NCBI GenBank assembly: GCA_905372265.1 | Contig: CAJPOL010000008.1 | Coordinates: 1 to 31,799 of the forward strand | Direction: 5' to 3' | Source of the DNA: an uncultured Treponema sp. | GTDB taxonomy: Bacteria > Spirochaetota > Spirochaetia > Treponematales > Treponemataceae | DNA length: 31,799 nt | Part shown: positions 15,127 through 23,224 of the stretch, piece by piece | Numbering within the stretch: the first letter of the stretch is position 1 | How the letters are laid out: each line of letters begins with the position of its first letter | The notes under the pieces: generated by a model | The model's database searches: none | Seen by the model: only the letters and a program-made list of their open reading frames with translations | What the model was told of the DNA's origin: nothing | Translations under genes and position numbers: made by a program

Positions 15127-16396
15127 TGAAACCTCCTTTCTGCTGCGCTGCCGATCCGATAATAGCGCAGAGCGGAATGCGGGAAGGGCAGCCTGCAGAA
15201 CAGCACGCGCAGCGCCTGCACACGGTGATTGCATGGATAATGTCGGGCGTATAGCAGTTGTTCTCTATTGCACGGACTACCTTTATCGGATCAAGATATG
15301 CGGGGCAATTCCGTAAGCACTGTCCGCAATGGCCGCATTCTTCTCTTTTGTGTGTAAGGTCAATATCGTTACCGGCGGCATGGATGGATTTTATCCCCTT
15401 TCCGACCGGTATATCCAAACTGCCGGCCGGTATGCCGCGTAATAAGCCGTTCATAACGATATGCGTGTTTTTGCTTTTGAAGCCTCCGCACTCCTCAATG
15501 AGACTGTCTATGGGGGTGCCGATTCTGACTTTCAGCACTTTTGACGTTCCCAGCGCTTTTCCGGTCAGCACAACATACGTACTCAGCATCGGCTGATTGT
15601 AGTAGACCGATTCGTACAGCGCAATGGCCGTTGCCGCATCAATAACAAAGGTAGTCCTTTCCGCTGCGACGGTACGGGGCGTTTCAGCCGGATAGGTCTC
15701 CGGTACGGATATGTACGAAAGGGGCTTGCCGGTGATGATACGTTCTGCAGTGTCGGAGAGCGTACGGTTTTTTTTGACGGTAGCCGCTTCGATGATGACT
15801 TTTGATGCTCCCAATGCTTGAGCGGCAATGCCTACTCCTTCAACAACCTGCGGCAGGAACTGCTTTGCTAAAAATGAATCCAATCCGCAGGACGGATCTT
15901 TGTCATAAAACCGTGCGGTCAGGGTTTGTATACCGTTTTGCCGTGCCGTTCTGAGCATTGTCGCAAGCGGCGTAATTCCATCAGCGGTATTCACAATCCC
16001 TGAAAGCTCAATAAAATGCAGCAGGTCTTCATTGGAAGCCTGTTGCCACGGATACGGATTCGGCGTTTTGCCCAGAATATCAAACGCTCCCCCCGTTTTG
16101 ATACGGATACCGCGGAAAAATCGGCCGTTCGGCAATGGGGATTCAACAATATCCGATACGGTGCCGGGCACTGATGCATGCACATGGACGGAAGCAGTAT
16201 TGCCTGCCCGCGCGATCATTTGGCCTTCGTGCACGATATCCCCCGCCGACACCAGCAGCTCGCAGGTCATCTGCGTTTGAAAAGAAAGAGGAATAAGTGC
16301 GTATTGCGGTAAGAAGGCATTGCCCTCAAAACGGGGAGCCGTATAGGTATATTTGATAAACTGCTGTCCCCGCTTAAACTGTATAAAATGTATCAT
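15116..16396 (-). CDS. rnfC: RnfC, Fe-S/flavin subunit of the Rnf complex
   Basis: The 426-residue protein has the RnfC order of domains: an N-terminal barrel-sandwich part (residues 1-110), an NADH/FMN-binding part and a C-terminal ferredoxin-like part. The last contains CGHCGQCLRNCP and CRRCACCSAGCP, two CxxCxxCxxxCP motifs for 4Fe-4S clusters. RnfC is the peripheral subunit that exchanges electrons with NAD. The glycine-rich NADH-binding loop is less clear than in long RnfC proteins. The ATG overlaps the stop of the upstream membrane-protein gene (ATGA), and the end overlaps rnfD. With RnfB absent, RnfC is the only soluble Fe-S subunit visible in this operon. Confidence 0.92.
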   Translation of the reverse strand: MIHFIQFKRGQQFIKYTYTAPRFEGNAFLPQYALIPLSFQTQMTCELLVSAGDIVHEGQMIARAGNTASVHVHASVPGTVSDIVESPLPNGRFFRGIRIKTGGAFDILGKTPNPYPWQQASNEDLLHFIELSGIVNTADGITPLATMLRTARQNGIQTLTARFYDKDPSCGLDSFLAKQFLPQVVEGVGIAAQALGASKVIIEAATVKKNRTLSDTAERIITGKPLSYISVPETYPAETPRTVAAERTTFVIDAATAIALYESVYYNQPMLSTYVVLTGKALGTSKVLKVRIGTPIDSLIEECGGFKSKNTHIVMNGLLRGIPAGSLDIPVGKGIKSIHAAGNDIDLTHKREECGHCGQCLRNCPAYLDPIKVVRAIENNCYTPDIIHAITVCRRCACCSAGCPSRIPLCAIIGSAAQQKGGFSEL

Positions 16397-17847
16397 CGTG
16401 TTTTAACTATTATAATAAGAATACAGGGAAATAACAACGTACCGAGCCCGATAAAAAGCACCGCGAGTTTACCGGCTGTAAATAACCGCTTTTGCCGGTA
16501 GACCGCTCCGGTAAAGCCTCCCTGCCGTGCCAGCATTTTCTCAAGCGGCAGCAGTGAGAGCTTGTCATACCGTAAAACGCTTCTGATAAAATCCGTATTA
16601 AACATGAAAAGCGGTCTTTCTTCTCTGTGCAGTTTTCCCTTGCTGTCTTCCGTAAAAAAATCAAAACGGATTTCCGCATTTTTTGTTATGGGCAGCAGCG
16701 GTTCATGGACATTCAGGTAGGGTAACACGGTTTCATACCAGCAGTCTTCAATATAGTCGCCTAAGTCGGGGAGACAGCCTGAATGTTTTTCAGTCTTTAG
16801 TTCAAAAAAGCCGTCATCAGTGAACGGGGTAGGGGAGCGCAGCGGCGATGGGATAGACAATGTTGCAGCCGTGTGATTAAGTCTATTCCATGAGACGAGA
16901 AAGGGGGATATACCGGCGCAGAAGAGAAGGAGAACAGTAAGTACGGTAGCAGCGAGCGCATACCGGCTATCCCAAAAACGGAACCATGATTGCGGATGCA
17001 TAACAAGCACTTTTAATGAGGGATGCAGCCGGTATTGTTCCTGATATGCGGTTTGCAGGCGCAAAAAGCTGTATACGGAAAAAAATGCGGAACCTGAGAG
17101 CGCAAGCGCAAGACAGTAAAACAGCAGCGGGTATAACCCGTCGATAATCACCGAAGCGAGAGACACTGCCGGCAGTATAAACATAAAAATATTGCGCCGT
17201 ATCCGTTCTCTGAGCTGTTCCCATAGGATTGTACCGCCGGTGTCGAGCGCTTCAATCCAATACGCGGTTGAAAAAATACTGATCAGCGAGCTTATCAGTG
17301 AGAGGCTGCTTTTTACGCAAAGCGCGTAGCACAAAAAACTAAAGGCGACGGTTGCAAATACGCATTTTTTCCGGCTTCCGATTAAGCAACAGAGAAAGAG
17401 AATGGCTGCAAGGCCTGCGTTGAAAAATGCATATGAAAAGGCCGGTTCAAGATAAAACGGCTGCCCTGTGCCGTACAGAGCGCGGTACAGTTTGATAAAG
17501 CGGGAAAACGATGTATAGGGAATGTAAAAATAACGGAACTGTTTATGCTCATCGGTGAACCACTGCATATAGCGGGCAGTATCGGTGAACGGAAGAGAAG
17601 AGCGGTAGCCTGCGTCTAAAAAAGCAAACCGGTGAGGAACGGTAAATTCGGAAACAACGCCCGATAGTTCTGTTTGTTTGAGCGCGGAAAGGTAGGGCGC
17701 TGCATCGGCGGAAGCGGGAACCGCAAGGATTCGATAGTCTTTCCATACGGGTTTGGAATGCTTGAGCGGTGTAAAAATGAAAAGCAGAAGACTTGCAGTA
17801 GCGATGAACGCTGAAAGAAAGTACAGAAAGGTGTTCAGCCGTTTCAT
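16393..17847 (-). CDS. Unknown membrane protein co-encoded with rnf genes
   Basis: This is a 484-residue protein with an N-terminal membrane helix (about 7-27), a periplasmic-looking domain of about 110 residues, a block of five or six hydrophobic helices (about 140-345), a second soluble domain and a final helix (about 458-482). No family is recognised. It begins 4 bp after the yuiD-like gene and its stop overlaps the rnfC start, so it is part of the same transcript and translationally coupled to rnfC. This suggests a role connected with the Rnf complex, for example an accessory or assembly subunit, but that is inference from position alone. Confidence 0.8.
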   Translation of the reverse strand: MKRLNTFLYFLSAFIATASLLLFIFTPLKHSKPVWKDYRILAVPASADAAPYLSALKQTELSGVVSEFTVPHRFAFLDAGYRSSLPFTDTARYMQWFTDEHKQFRYFYIPYTSFSRFIKLYRALYGTGQPFYLEPAFSYAFFNAGLAAILFLCCLIGSRKKCVFATVAFSFLCYALCVKSSLSLISSLISIFSTAYWIEALDTGGTILWEQLRERIRRNIFMFILPAVSLASVIIDGLYPLLFYCLALALSGSAFFSVYSFLRLQTAYQEQYRLHPSLKVLVMHPQSWFRFWDSRYALAATVLTVLLLFCAGISPFLVSWNRLNHTAATLSIPSPLRSPTPFTDDGFFELKTEKHSGCLPDLGDYIEDCWYETVLPYLNVHEPLLPITKNAEIRFDFFTEDSKGKLHREERPLFMFNTDFIRSVLRYDKLSLLPLEKMLARQGGFTGAVYRQKRLFTAGKLAVLFIGLGTLLFPCILIIIVKTR

Positions 17848-17851
17848 TTCT

Positions 17852-18337
17852 TTACGCTACATAAAATACTGAAAAATAAATCCCGATAAGAATACCGACA
17901 ATAATACCGGCGAAAACCTCAACGGGACTGTGTCCTTGAATCTCCTTTACCGGTTTAAACGCGCTTTTTGTCATTTCGGCAATTTTTATTCCGACTTCAT
18001 TTAAGGTTTTTGCTTGAATGCCGTTTGACCGGCGTACTCCCATTGCATCGCGGATAACGATCACTGCCGAGAAGAGTGAAAAAATGAATAAGTCGGAAGA
18101 AAATCCCTGCTTAAAGCCGATCGAGGTTGTTAAGGCGGTTACCAATGCCGTATGACTTGACGGCATACCGCCTGTTCTCCATATCAGCAGATCGATAAAA
18201 ACAGGCAATGTGCGTATGGAAGAGGCGCAAAACCCGATAAGCGTTTTAATAAATTGACTGAAAAACCAGCTGGAAACTGCAGCCAAAAAAATCGGATTAT
18301 GCGATATAGTATGTATTTGTAGAAAAAATCCCTGCAT
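17852..18337 (-). CDS. YuiD/DUF212 divergent PAP2-family membrane protein
   Basis: This is a 161-residue protein with about four hydrophobic segments. The segment GGMPSSHTALVTALTTSIG is the family hallmark, a relic of the PAP2 phosphatase motif, and IRDAMGVRRSNGIQA and GHSPVEVFAGIIVGILIG are further family blocks. It has the Ser-His of the phosphatase and a second His in GHSP, but family members have no proven activity known to me. ATG 18337 is preferred; a TTG seven codons upstream is also in frame and neither has a strong ribosome binding site. TTGACA on the minus strand at 18375-18370 may be the operon's -35, but no good -10 follows. It is the first gene of the rnf operon. Confidence 0.88.
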   Translation of the reverse strand: MQGFFLQIHTISHNPIFLAAVSSWFFSQFIKTLIGFCASSIRTLPVFIDLLIWRTGGMPSSHTALVTALTTSIGFKQGFSSDLFIFSLFSAVIVIRDAMGVRRSNGIQAKTLNEVGIKIAEMTKSAFKPVKEIQGHSPVEVFAGIIVGILIGIYFSVFYVA

Positions 18338-18443
18338 TTGCCGTACAGTTTTGTACAATTGTGCGCTTTTGTCAAGCGGTAAATCTATCCCGACACGGAA
18401 CTCGTATCGGATGCGGCGGCTATGTAACTATCCGCTGTATGAA

Positions 18444-18472
18444 TTGCTTATCATCAAGAAATATTCTATATT
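18444..18472 (+). promoter_or_regulatory. Promoter of the rhodanese gene
   Basis: TTGCTT (18444-18449) and TATATT (18467-18472) are separated by 17 nt. This predicts a start near 18479 and a 5' leader of about 50 nt. It lies in the divergent gap with the rnf operon; the rest of that gap shows nothing recognisable. Confidence 0.6.
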
Positions 18473-18529
18473 CTTCCTGCATTTCCTGTGAGGATGCTAT
18501 GCAGGTGTTTTTATTGAGAGGTAATGAGT

Positions 18530-19213
18530 ATGAATAGGAAAAAGCAGTCTATTTTGGCAACGCTGTTCTGTATGATGTGCGTTGTATATGCTGAAGTATC
18601 GATTACGCAGCTTACCGGCGCACAGCTTGAAACGCTTATGACCGATAAGACGGAGAAATCAAAGTATCTGGTAATTGATGTGCGCGAGAAAGAGGAATAC
18701 GCCGAAGGCCATGTCCGCAATGCCATCAATCTAAGCGTAAATGAAATCCAGTACCGCTTAGCGGAAATCAGCGATCTTAAAAATAAGAATATCGTTACGA
18801 TTTGTAGAAGCGGTGCGCGTAGTATGAGAGCTGCCGAAATGCTGAAGAAAGAAGGCTTCACGCGTCTTTTTAATGCGCCCGGAGTGAGCAGCTATGCGTA
18901 TCAAATGACTAAAACCGCTAATATACGCGGACAGAAATTGCAGGAGCTTGCAGAAGCCGGAACGTATCTTATTATTGATGTGCGTGAAGCTAAAGATTAT
19001 GCTGCCGGACATATAAAAGGAGCGGTCAATATTCCCGCTGCTCAGCTCGATTCAAAAATAAAAGAGCTGCCGAAAACAAAGAAAATAGCCGTATATTGTT
19101 ATACCGGCGAGAAGTCTTTTGCAGCTGCGCAGAAATTGTCCGCTGCCGGTTATGATGCGCTTAATGTCTTGGATGGAACAAAAGAATACAAAGGCTATTC
19201 ATTGGTAAAATAA
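18530..19213 (+). CDS. Exported tandem rhodanese-domain protein
   Basis: This is a 227-residue protein. ATG 18530 is preferred over ATG 18524 because GAGAGG sits 8 nt before the former and only 2 nt before the latter. A signal peptide (MNRKKQSILATLF to VVYA) precedes two rhodanese domains (about residues 27-125 and 128-227). Both keep the landmarks: IDVREKEEYAEGH and IDVREAKDYAAGH, and catalytic Cys92 (TICRSGARS) and Cys190 (VYCYTGEKS). Rhodaneses carry persulfide sulfur. Two intact active-site loops in one exported protein suggest relay or redox handling in the periplasm; the natural substrate is unknown. It stands alone, followed by hairpin repeats. Confidence 0.92.
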   Translation: MNRKKQSILATLFCMMCVVYAEVSITQLTGAQLETLMTDKTEKSKYLVIDVREKEEYAEGHVRNAINLSVNEIQYRLAEISDLKNKNIVTICRSGARSMRAAEMLKKEGFTRLFNAPGVSSYAYQMTKTANIRGQKLQELAEAGTYLIIDVREAKDYAAGHIKGAVNIPAAQLDSKIKELPKTKKIAVYCYTGEKSFAAAQKLSAAGYDALNVLDGTKEYKGYSLVK

Positions 19214-19215
19214 AT

Positions 19216-19248
19216 AGACCTATTCGATAACTGCGTTTTCGAATAGGT
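19216..19248 (+). repeat. Diverged R3-type hairpin after the rhodanese gene
   Basis: GACCTATTCGATAAC pairs with GTTTTCGAATAGGTC (one mismatch, loop TGC), starting right after the stop codon. It has the same outline as R3 (ACCT-TTC-AAC) but different inner bases. It may end or stabilise the rhodanese mRNA; there is no U-run. Confidence 0.65.
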
Positions 19249-19255
19249 CGGTGAG

Positions 19256-19286
19256 TTCTAAATCGCACAAATAGCGCGATTTAGAA
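19256..19286 (+). repeat. Inverted repeat, unrelated stem
   Basis: TTCTAAATCGC (19256-19266) pairs perfectly with GCGATTTAGAA (19276-19286) across a 9-nt loop. It is the second of three hairpins in a row in this gap. Confidence 0.65.
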
Positions 19287-19302
19287 CATCGCATTTCAAG
19301 GT

Positions 19303-19336
19303 AACCTGTTCAGAAACGGAAGTTTCCGAACAGGTT
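19303..19336 (+). repeat. R3 hairpin repeat, copy 2
   Basis: AACCTGTTCAGAAAC pairs with GTTTCCGAACAGGTT (one A-C mismatch, loop GGAA). It has the same stem as the copies in the peptide operon and before sufC. Confidence 0.8.
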
Positions 19337-19360
19337 TAATCAACCTATCCGGCACCAAGA

Positions 19361-19391
19361 GTGTCGGGGTATTAAACCCTCGTACGAATAA
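19361..19391 (+). repeat. Dispersed repeat R1, copy 2
   Basis: GTGTCGGGGTATTAAACCCT followed by CGTACGAATAA matches the right part of R1 copies 1 and 3. The left hairpin arm is eroded. Confidence 0.7.
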
Positions 19392-19448
19392 ACAGAAAGA
19401 ATACAAGAATTTCAGTACAAAGAACATCTGATGCGTTGCCCTGACCGC

Positions 19449-19477
19449 TTGCAAAAGGGCTGTGTTTTTCCTATTAT
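19449..19477 (+). promoter_or_regulatory. Promoter directly abutting the next start codon
   Basis: TTGCAA (19449-19454), a 17-nt spacer and TATTAT (19472-19477) are followed after only 6 nt by ATG 19484. The expected transcription start coincides with the A of the ATG, predicting a leaderless mRNA. Confidence 0.6.
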
Positions 19478-19483
19478 AGAAGC

Positions 19484-19894
19484 ATGACAGCGGCATTAGT
19501 GTATTTTAATAAACGGAAAGATGAACGGGTGCAGTTTTTAAATCAGATTGTACAAGAACAGGCCCGTACCCGGTGCGATAACTTGTGCGTATTGGACGGC
19601 TATCATTTGCAGGATTCCGATCGCTTAGGCATGTATCAGTACGTTGCCGTCTTTTGTGCGGACAAAGCGTTCTTATCTTCAAAGCCGGAGTCCGCCGTTA
19701 TCGCTCTTTTGAGGGATCACGGACTTGGCAGTAATGCAAAAGGCTGCGTTTTAACGGTAAAGCGGGGACTGTTTTCCGCAAAATTTGCACGGAATATGAT
19801 GAACAGTCTTGAATCAATCGGCTTTAAGATCGATTATTTTGAAGTGATCGGCAGCGAAGCGGATGCCCGCCGTGCGGGATCAAATATCGGTTAG
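19484..19894 (+). CDS. Conserved-looking protein of unknown function
   Basis: This is a 136-residue protein with alternating strands and helices that suggests a flavodoxin-like fold, for example MYQYVAVFCADKAFLSSKPE and NAKGCVLTVKRGLFSAKFAR. No FMN-binding loop is evident at the N-terminus. There is no signal peptide or membrane segment. No Shine-Dalgarno sequence precedes ATG 19484, consistent with the adjoining promoter. The gene is 33 bp upstream of the J-domain gene, with which it probably shares a transcript. The function is unknown. Confidence 0.75.
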   Translation: MTAALVYFNKRKDERVQFLNQIVQEQARTRCDNLCVLDGYHLQDSDRLGMYQYVAVFCADKAFLSSKPESAVIALLRDHGLGSNAKGCVLTVKRGLFSAKFARNMMNSLESIGFKIDYFEVIGSEADARRAGSNIG

Positions 19895-19927
19895 CGATAC
19901 CGGCTTTTAGGATGCGCGGTTTACGGC

Positions 19928-20743
19928 ATGGAAAATTACTATAAAATTCTCAATGTTCCCCCAACGGCCTCCGCTTCCGAAATAAAACGGGCATTCCGTA
20001 AAAAAGCAAAGGAGCTGCATCCCGATATTCCGCAGAATGCAGCGGGAAAGACAGCGCAGAAAGCAAATGAACAGGCGCTTTTACAGCTTATCCGCGCATA
20101 CGAAACCTTGCTTGACACAAAACGGCGGTCCGATTTCGATTTTTTATACGGTAAAACGATGGAAAGGGGCCAATCCTCTTTCGATTACCGGCTGTGGTTA
20201 AAGGCGCAGCCCGGCGTAAAAAATAAAGCACTGCTGATTTTTTTTGATCTTTTTCATAATGAAGAAGAGGAAGGTATTCGGGAATTCTTACAGCTGCGCG
20301 CCGAACAGTCCTCATTTTCATTGGCTCCGTACCTCAACCGCGGAGACTTTATGGACTGCACATTCGTACTTGCAGAGGAGTTGTCTTTCCGCAGCGAATA
20401 CTATGAGGCTTTTTTACTGCTTGAACAAATTATCCTTGAGGAGCAAAGAGAAGCCTATTTCCGTCATTTTTTTCCCGAAGTCTTGCTGCTTGCCCGTAAG
20501 CTCCTCCGCGAAAAAATTCCGCATACCATTGCCGACGATCTTGCGCTTGACTGCTGTGAAGCGGCGTTGAGCTTCGGATTAACCAAGACCGATAAGGCCG
20601 GTATTCTAAAACAGATGGCTGAAATTTATTACCGCATGGGCGATAGTGAAAACGGGAACAGCTGCGCCGGAGAAGCTGTGCGGTTAAATCCTCGTATCCG
20701 CGGTATTTTGAATATGAAAAAGCATTATCGGGAGTATTCTTAA
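19928..20743 (+). CDS. J-domain (DnaJ-like) co-chaperone
   Basis: This is a 271-residue protein whose first 75 residues are a J domain: YYKILNVPPTASASEIKRAF, then His31-Pro32-Asp33, the motif that stimulates the DnaK ATPase. No Gly/Phe region and no zinc-binding cysteine repeats follow, so it is not DnaJ itself. Residues about 90-271 are helical with a TPR-like ending (AEIYYRMGDSENGNSCAGEA), probably a client- or partner-binding region. It lies upstream of map and htrA in the same direction, 35 bp before map. The context fits protein quality control. Confidence 0.88.
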   Translation: MENYYKILNVPPTASASEIKRAFRKKAKELHPDIPQNAAGKTAQKANEQALLQLIRAYETLLDTKRRSDFDFLYGKTMERGQSSFDYRLWLKAQPGVKNKALLIFFDLFHNEEEEGIREFLQLRAEQSSFSLAPYLNRGDFMDCTFVLAEELSFRSEYYEAFLLLEQIILEEQREAYFRHFFPEVLLLARKLLREKIPHTIADDLALDCCEAALSFGLTKTDKAGILKQMAEIYYRMGDSENGNSCAGEAVRLNPRIRGILNMKKHYREYS

Positions 20744-20778
20744 GATAATGCCGAAAACGATCAATTAAGGAAGTGTAA

Positions 20779-21543
20779 ATGATACGGATTAAAACAAAAG
20801 AGCAAATTGACGGTATACGGTTATCCTGTAAAGCCTTAGCGCGTCTTTTCAAAGAACTGACGCCGCGCGTAAAACCGGGCGTGAGCGCAAAAGATTTGGA
20901 TGATTTTTGCGTGTCCTATATCAAGGATATAGGCGGAAAGCCTGCGTGGTATGCAGAAAATTTCCCCGGCGCCGCCTGCGTCTCCATCAATGAAGAAGTT
21001 ATTCACGGGTTACCCGATAAGAAAAAGATTGTTCGGGAAGGCGATCTTGTTTCGCTTGATATCGGGATAGATTTAAACGGTTATATAAGCGATTCGTGCG
21101 TAACCGTTCCGGTCGGCGCCGTCAGTCCTGAACGGGCAAAACTGCTGCAGGTTACAACCGATTGTCTGTATGCAGGTATTGCCGCCTGCAAAGCAGGTAA
21201 GCGGGTCAACGCGATTTCCCGCGCCGTATACGAATTGGCGCAGCAGTATAAATACGGCGTAGTATACGACTACTGCGGGCATGGAGTCGGCTTGAAAGTC
21301 CATGAAGATCCTGCCATCCCCAATGTGCCTGAGCGCGGTGCTCCCAATCCGCGCCTTGTGCCGGGCATGGTTATCGCTATTGAACCGATGATCAACCTCG
21401 GCACTGCCGATGTTAAAACCCGTCCCGACGGCTGGACGGTTGTAAGCGCGGATAAGTCCTGTTCATGCCACATGGAGCATACGGTCGCTATTTTTGAAGA
21501 TCATACGGAAATTTTAACGCAGTTAAACCCCGGCGAGCTATAG
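20779..21543 (+). CDS. map: Methionine aminopeptidase, type I
   Basis: At 254 residues this is the length of bacterial type I enzymes. It removes the initiator methionine from nascent proteins. The five metal ligands are visible: Asp94 (SLDIGID), Asp105 (SDSCVT), His168 (GHGVGLKVHED), Glu202 (IEPMI) and Glu233 (MEHTVAIF), with the spacing of the E. coli enzyme. A substrate-binding His lies in VHED. The start ATG follows AAGGAAG. It is placed between the J-domain gene and htrA. Confidence 0.96.
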   Translation: MIRIKTKEQIDGIRLSCKALARLFKELTPRVKPGVSAKDLDDFCVSYIKDIGGKPAWYAENFPGAACVSINEEVIHGLPDKKKIVREGDLVSLDIGIDLNGYISDSCVTVPVGAVSPERAKLLQVTTDCLYAGIAACKAGKRVNAISRAVYELAQQYKYGVVYDYCGHGVGLKVHEDPAIPNVPERGAPNPRLVPGMVIAIEPMINLGTADVKTRPDGWTVVSADKSCSCHMEHTVAIFEDHTEILTQLNPGEL

Positions 21544-21599
21544 GTAATCTTCATTTTTCCTTGCCGTTCGGCAGCAATAGTGCTATTTTATATACGGGG

Positions 21600-21645
21600 A
21601 ACCTCTAAAAACTTCAGTTTTTTTGCAGATTCCTATTAGGAGGTT
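21600..21645 (+). promoter_or_regulatory. Hairpin that can cover the htrA ribosome binding site
   Basis: AACCTC (21600-21605) pairs with GAGGTT (21640-21645), and TAA with TTA next to it across one bulged G. The right arm contains the AGGAGG used by htrA (21638-21643). Inside it AAAAAC/GTTTTT (21607-21612 with 21617-21622, loop TTCA), the core of the R3-like repeat, can form a competing small stem. A translational switch, possibly temperature-sensitive, is conceivable. Confidence 0.45.
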
Positions 21646-21649
21646 AATA

Positions 21650-23155
21650 ATGCTCTTTTATACGAAAATGTCAAAAATAGTTTTATCTTTTGCTATATTG
21701 GGATGCCTTTTATGGATGTGCGTCTTCTCGTCCTGTTCCGCAGGGCCTGAATCGGCGACAACTGTGTATGCCGACTCCCGTCATTCGGATTCGATTACAA
21801 AAGAAACAATTTCCTTATTGGAAAGTTTACAGAATGCAAACAGGCAGGTCTCGAATACTATTTTACCGTCAGTCGTAACGTTATCGGTTACGGAAACAAA
21901 GAAAATACGGAATCCTCTTTCACGGGATGGGTTTCCGTGGTTTTTTTTCGGAACGCCGAACGAAGAACAAGGCGATAATTCCGACGGAAAGCAAGCGCCC
22001 GAACAGGAATATAAATCGGAAGGAGTAGGTTCCGGCGTCATTATCCGCAAAACGGGGAATACCTACTATGTGCTTACTAATCAGCATGTTGCCGGAGAGG
22101 CGGAAAAGATTATCGTTAAACTCCACGACAGCCGTACCTTTGAAGGAAAACTGGTCGGCGGCGATCAGCGCAAGGATATTGCACTCGTTTCATTTCAAAC
22201 CGATGAAAAAGACATCGTACTTGCCGAGCTCGGCAATTCGGACTCGGTAGAAGTCGGCGACATTGTGTTTGCCGTCGGCTCTCCGCTCGGATATGTCTCA
22301 ACCGTTACGCAAGGAATGGTTAGCGCGGTAGGACGTTCAGGCGGGCCGAACAATAACATCAATGATTTTATTCAAACCGATGCCGCCATCAATCAAGGAA
22401 ACTCAGGCGGGCCGCTGGTCAATATCTACGGTCAGGTTATCGGGATTAACACGTGGATTGCTTCATCAAGCGGCGGGTCGCAGGGGCTCGGCTTCTCTAT
22501 TCCCATCAATAACGTAAAACATGCGATCGATTCCTTTATTTCCGATGGTAAAGTGAAATACGGATGGGTTGGGGTGCAGCTTGTCGGCAGCGACGAAACG
22601 GTTTTAAAAGCGTTGGGCATTGAGCATAAAAATGGCGCGCTGGCGGCGGATGTTTTCTTAGGCTCCCCTGCTTTTAAGGGCGGTGTACAGCCCGGCGATT
22701 TTGTCGTAAAGCTGAACGGAAAAGCTGTGAAGGATATTAACCAGCTTGTTAGAGATATTGGGGATTTTGAGAGCGGGACTACCGCAGAGTTTACGGTTAT
22801 CCGGGATGGTACGGAAAAGGTTTTGAATGTGAAAATTGAGGAGCGGGATCAAAAGATTGTCTCCGATTCTTCGAAATTATGGCCCGGCTTTATTCCGTAC
22901 GTATTGGATGATGAGATACGCACAAAACTCAAGCTGGATAAAAAGCAGACCGGCGTATTGGTAACGAATATCAAAAATAAAACGCCGGCAGCCATCATCG
23001 GGCTTAAATCGGGGGATGTCATTGTTGCGGTAAACGATACGAAAGTAACCGGTATAAGGGATTTTTACCGTGAATTGTCGAAAGCGAAAAAAGAAGTGTG
23101 GTTCGATGTGATACGCGAAGAACAAACGCTGTCAACACTGCGGTATAAATTCTAA
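21650..23155 (+). CDS. htrA: HtrA/DegP-type serine protease, probable lipoprotein
   Basis: This is a 501-residue protein starting at ATG 21650, chosen for AGGAGG 6 nt upstream. The hydrophobic N-terminus ends in VFSSC, a spirochaete-like lipobox (Cys29), so it may be membrane-anchored. The trypsin-like domain has the triad His146 (TNQHVAG), Asp176 (KDIALV) and Ser252 (GNSGGPL). Two PDZ domains follow (about 300-390 and 405-500), as in DegP/DegQ. It degrades or refolds damaged envelope proteins. A Gly/Asp-rich insert (about residues 95-120, FFFGTPNEEQGDNSDGKQ) before the catalytic domain resembles the LA loop. The catalytic set is intact. Confidence 0.95.
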   Translation: MLFYTKMSKIVLSFAILGCLLWMCVFSSCSAGPESATTVYADSRHSDSITKETISLLESLQNANRQVSNTILPSVVTLSVTETKKIRNPLSRDGFPWFFFGTPNEEQGDNSDGKQAPEQEYKSEGVGSGVIIRKTGNTYYVLTNQHVAGEAEKIIVKLHDSRTFEGKLVGGDQRKDIALVSFQTDEKDIVLAELGNSDSVEVGDIVFAVGSPLGYVSTVTQGMVSAVGRSGGPNNNINDFIQTDAAINQGNSGGPLVNIYGQVIGINTWIASSSGGSQGLGFSIPINNVKHAIDSFISDGKVKYGWVGVQLVGSDETVLKALGIEHKNGALAADVFLGSPAFKGGVQPGDFVVKLNGKAVKDINQLVRDIGDFESGTTAEFTVIRDGTEKVLNVKIEERDQKIVSDSSKLWPGFIPYVLDDEIRTKLKLDKKQTGVLVTNIKNKTPAAIIGLKSGDVIVAVNDTKVTGIRDFYRELSKAKKEVWFDVIREEQTLSTLRYKF

Positions 23156-23170
23156 AGAAACGGCCTCCCG

Positions 23171-23206
23171 CCGGATTTCGGTTTTGCCGGAATCCGGTAT
23201 TTTCTT
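23171..23206 (+). terminator. Probable terminator after htrA
   Basis: CCGGATTTCGG pairs with CCGGAATCCGG (one G-U, loop TTTTG), followed by TATTTTC, a weak T-tract. It separates htrA from the suf operon. Confidence 0.55.
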
Positions 23207-23224
23207 GATAACGCATTTTAGAGT

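Noticed and set aside
15127..15234. Longer RnfD start
   Set aside because: It overlaps the cluster-binding end of rnfC, while the GTG at 15126 has an AAAGGAGG and a family-like N-terminus.
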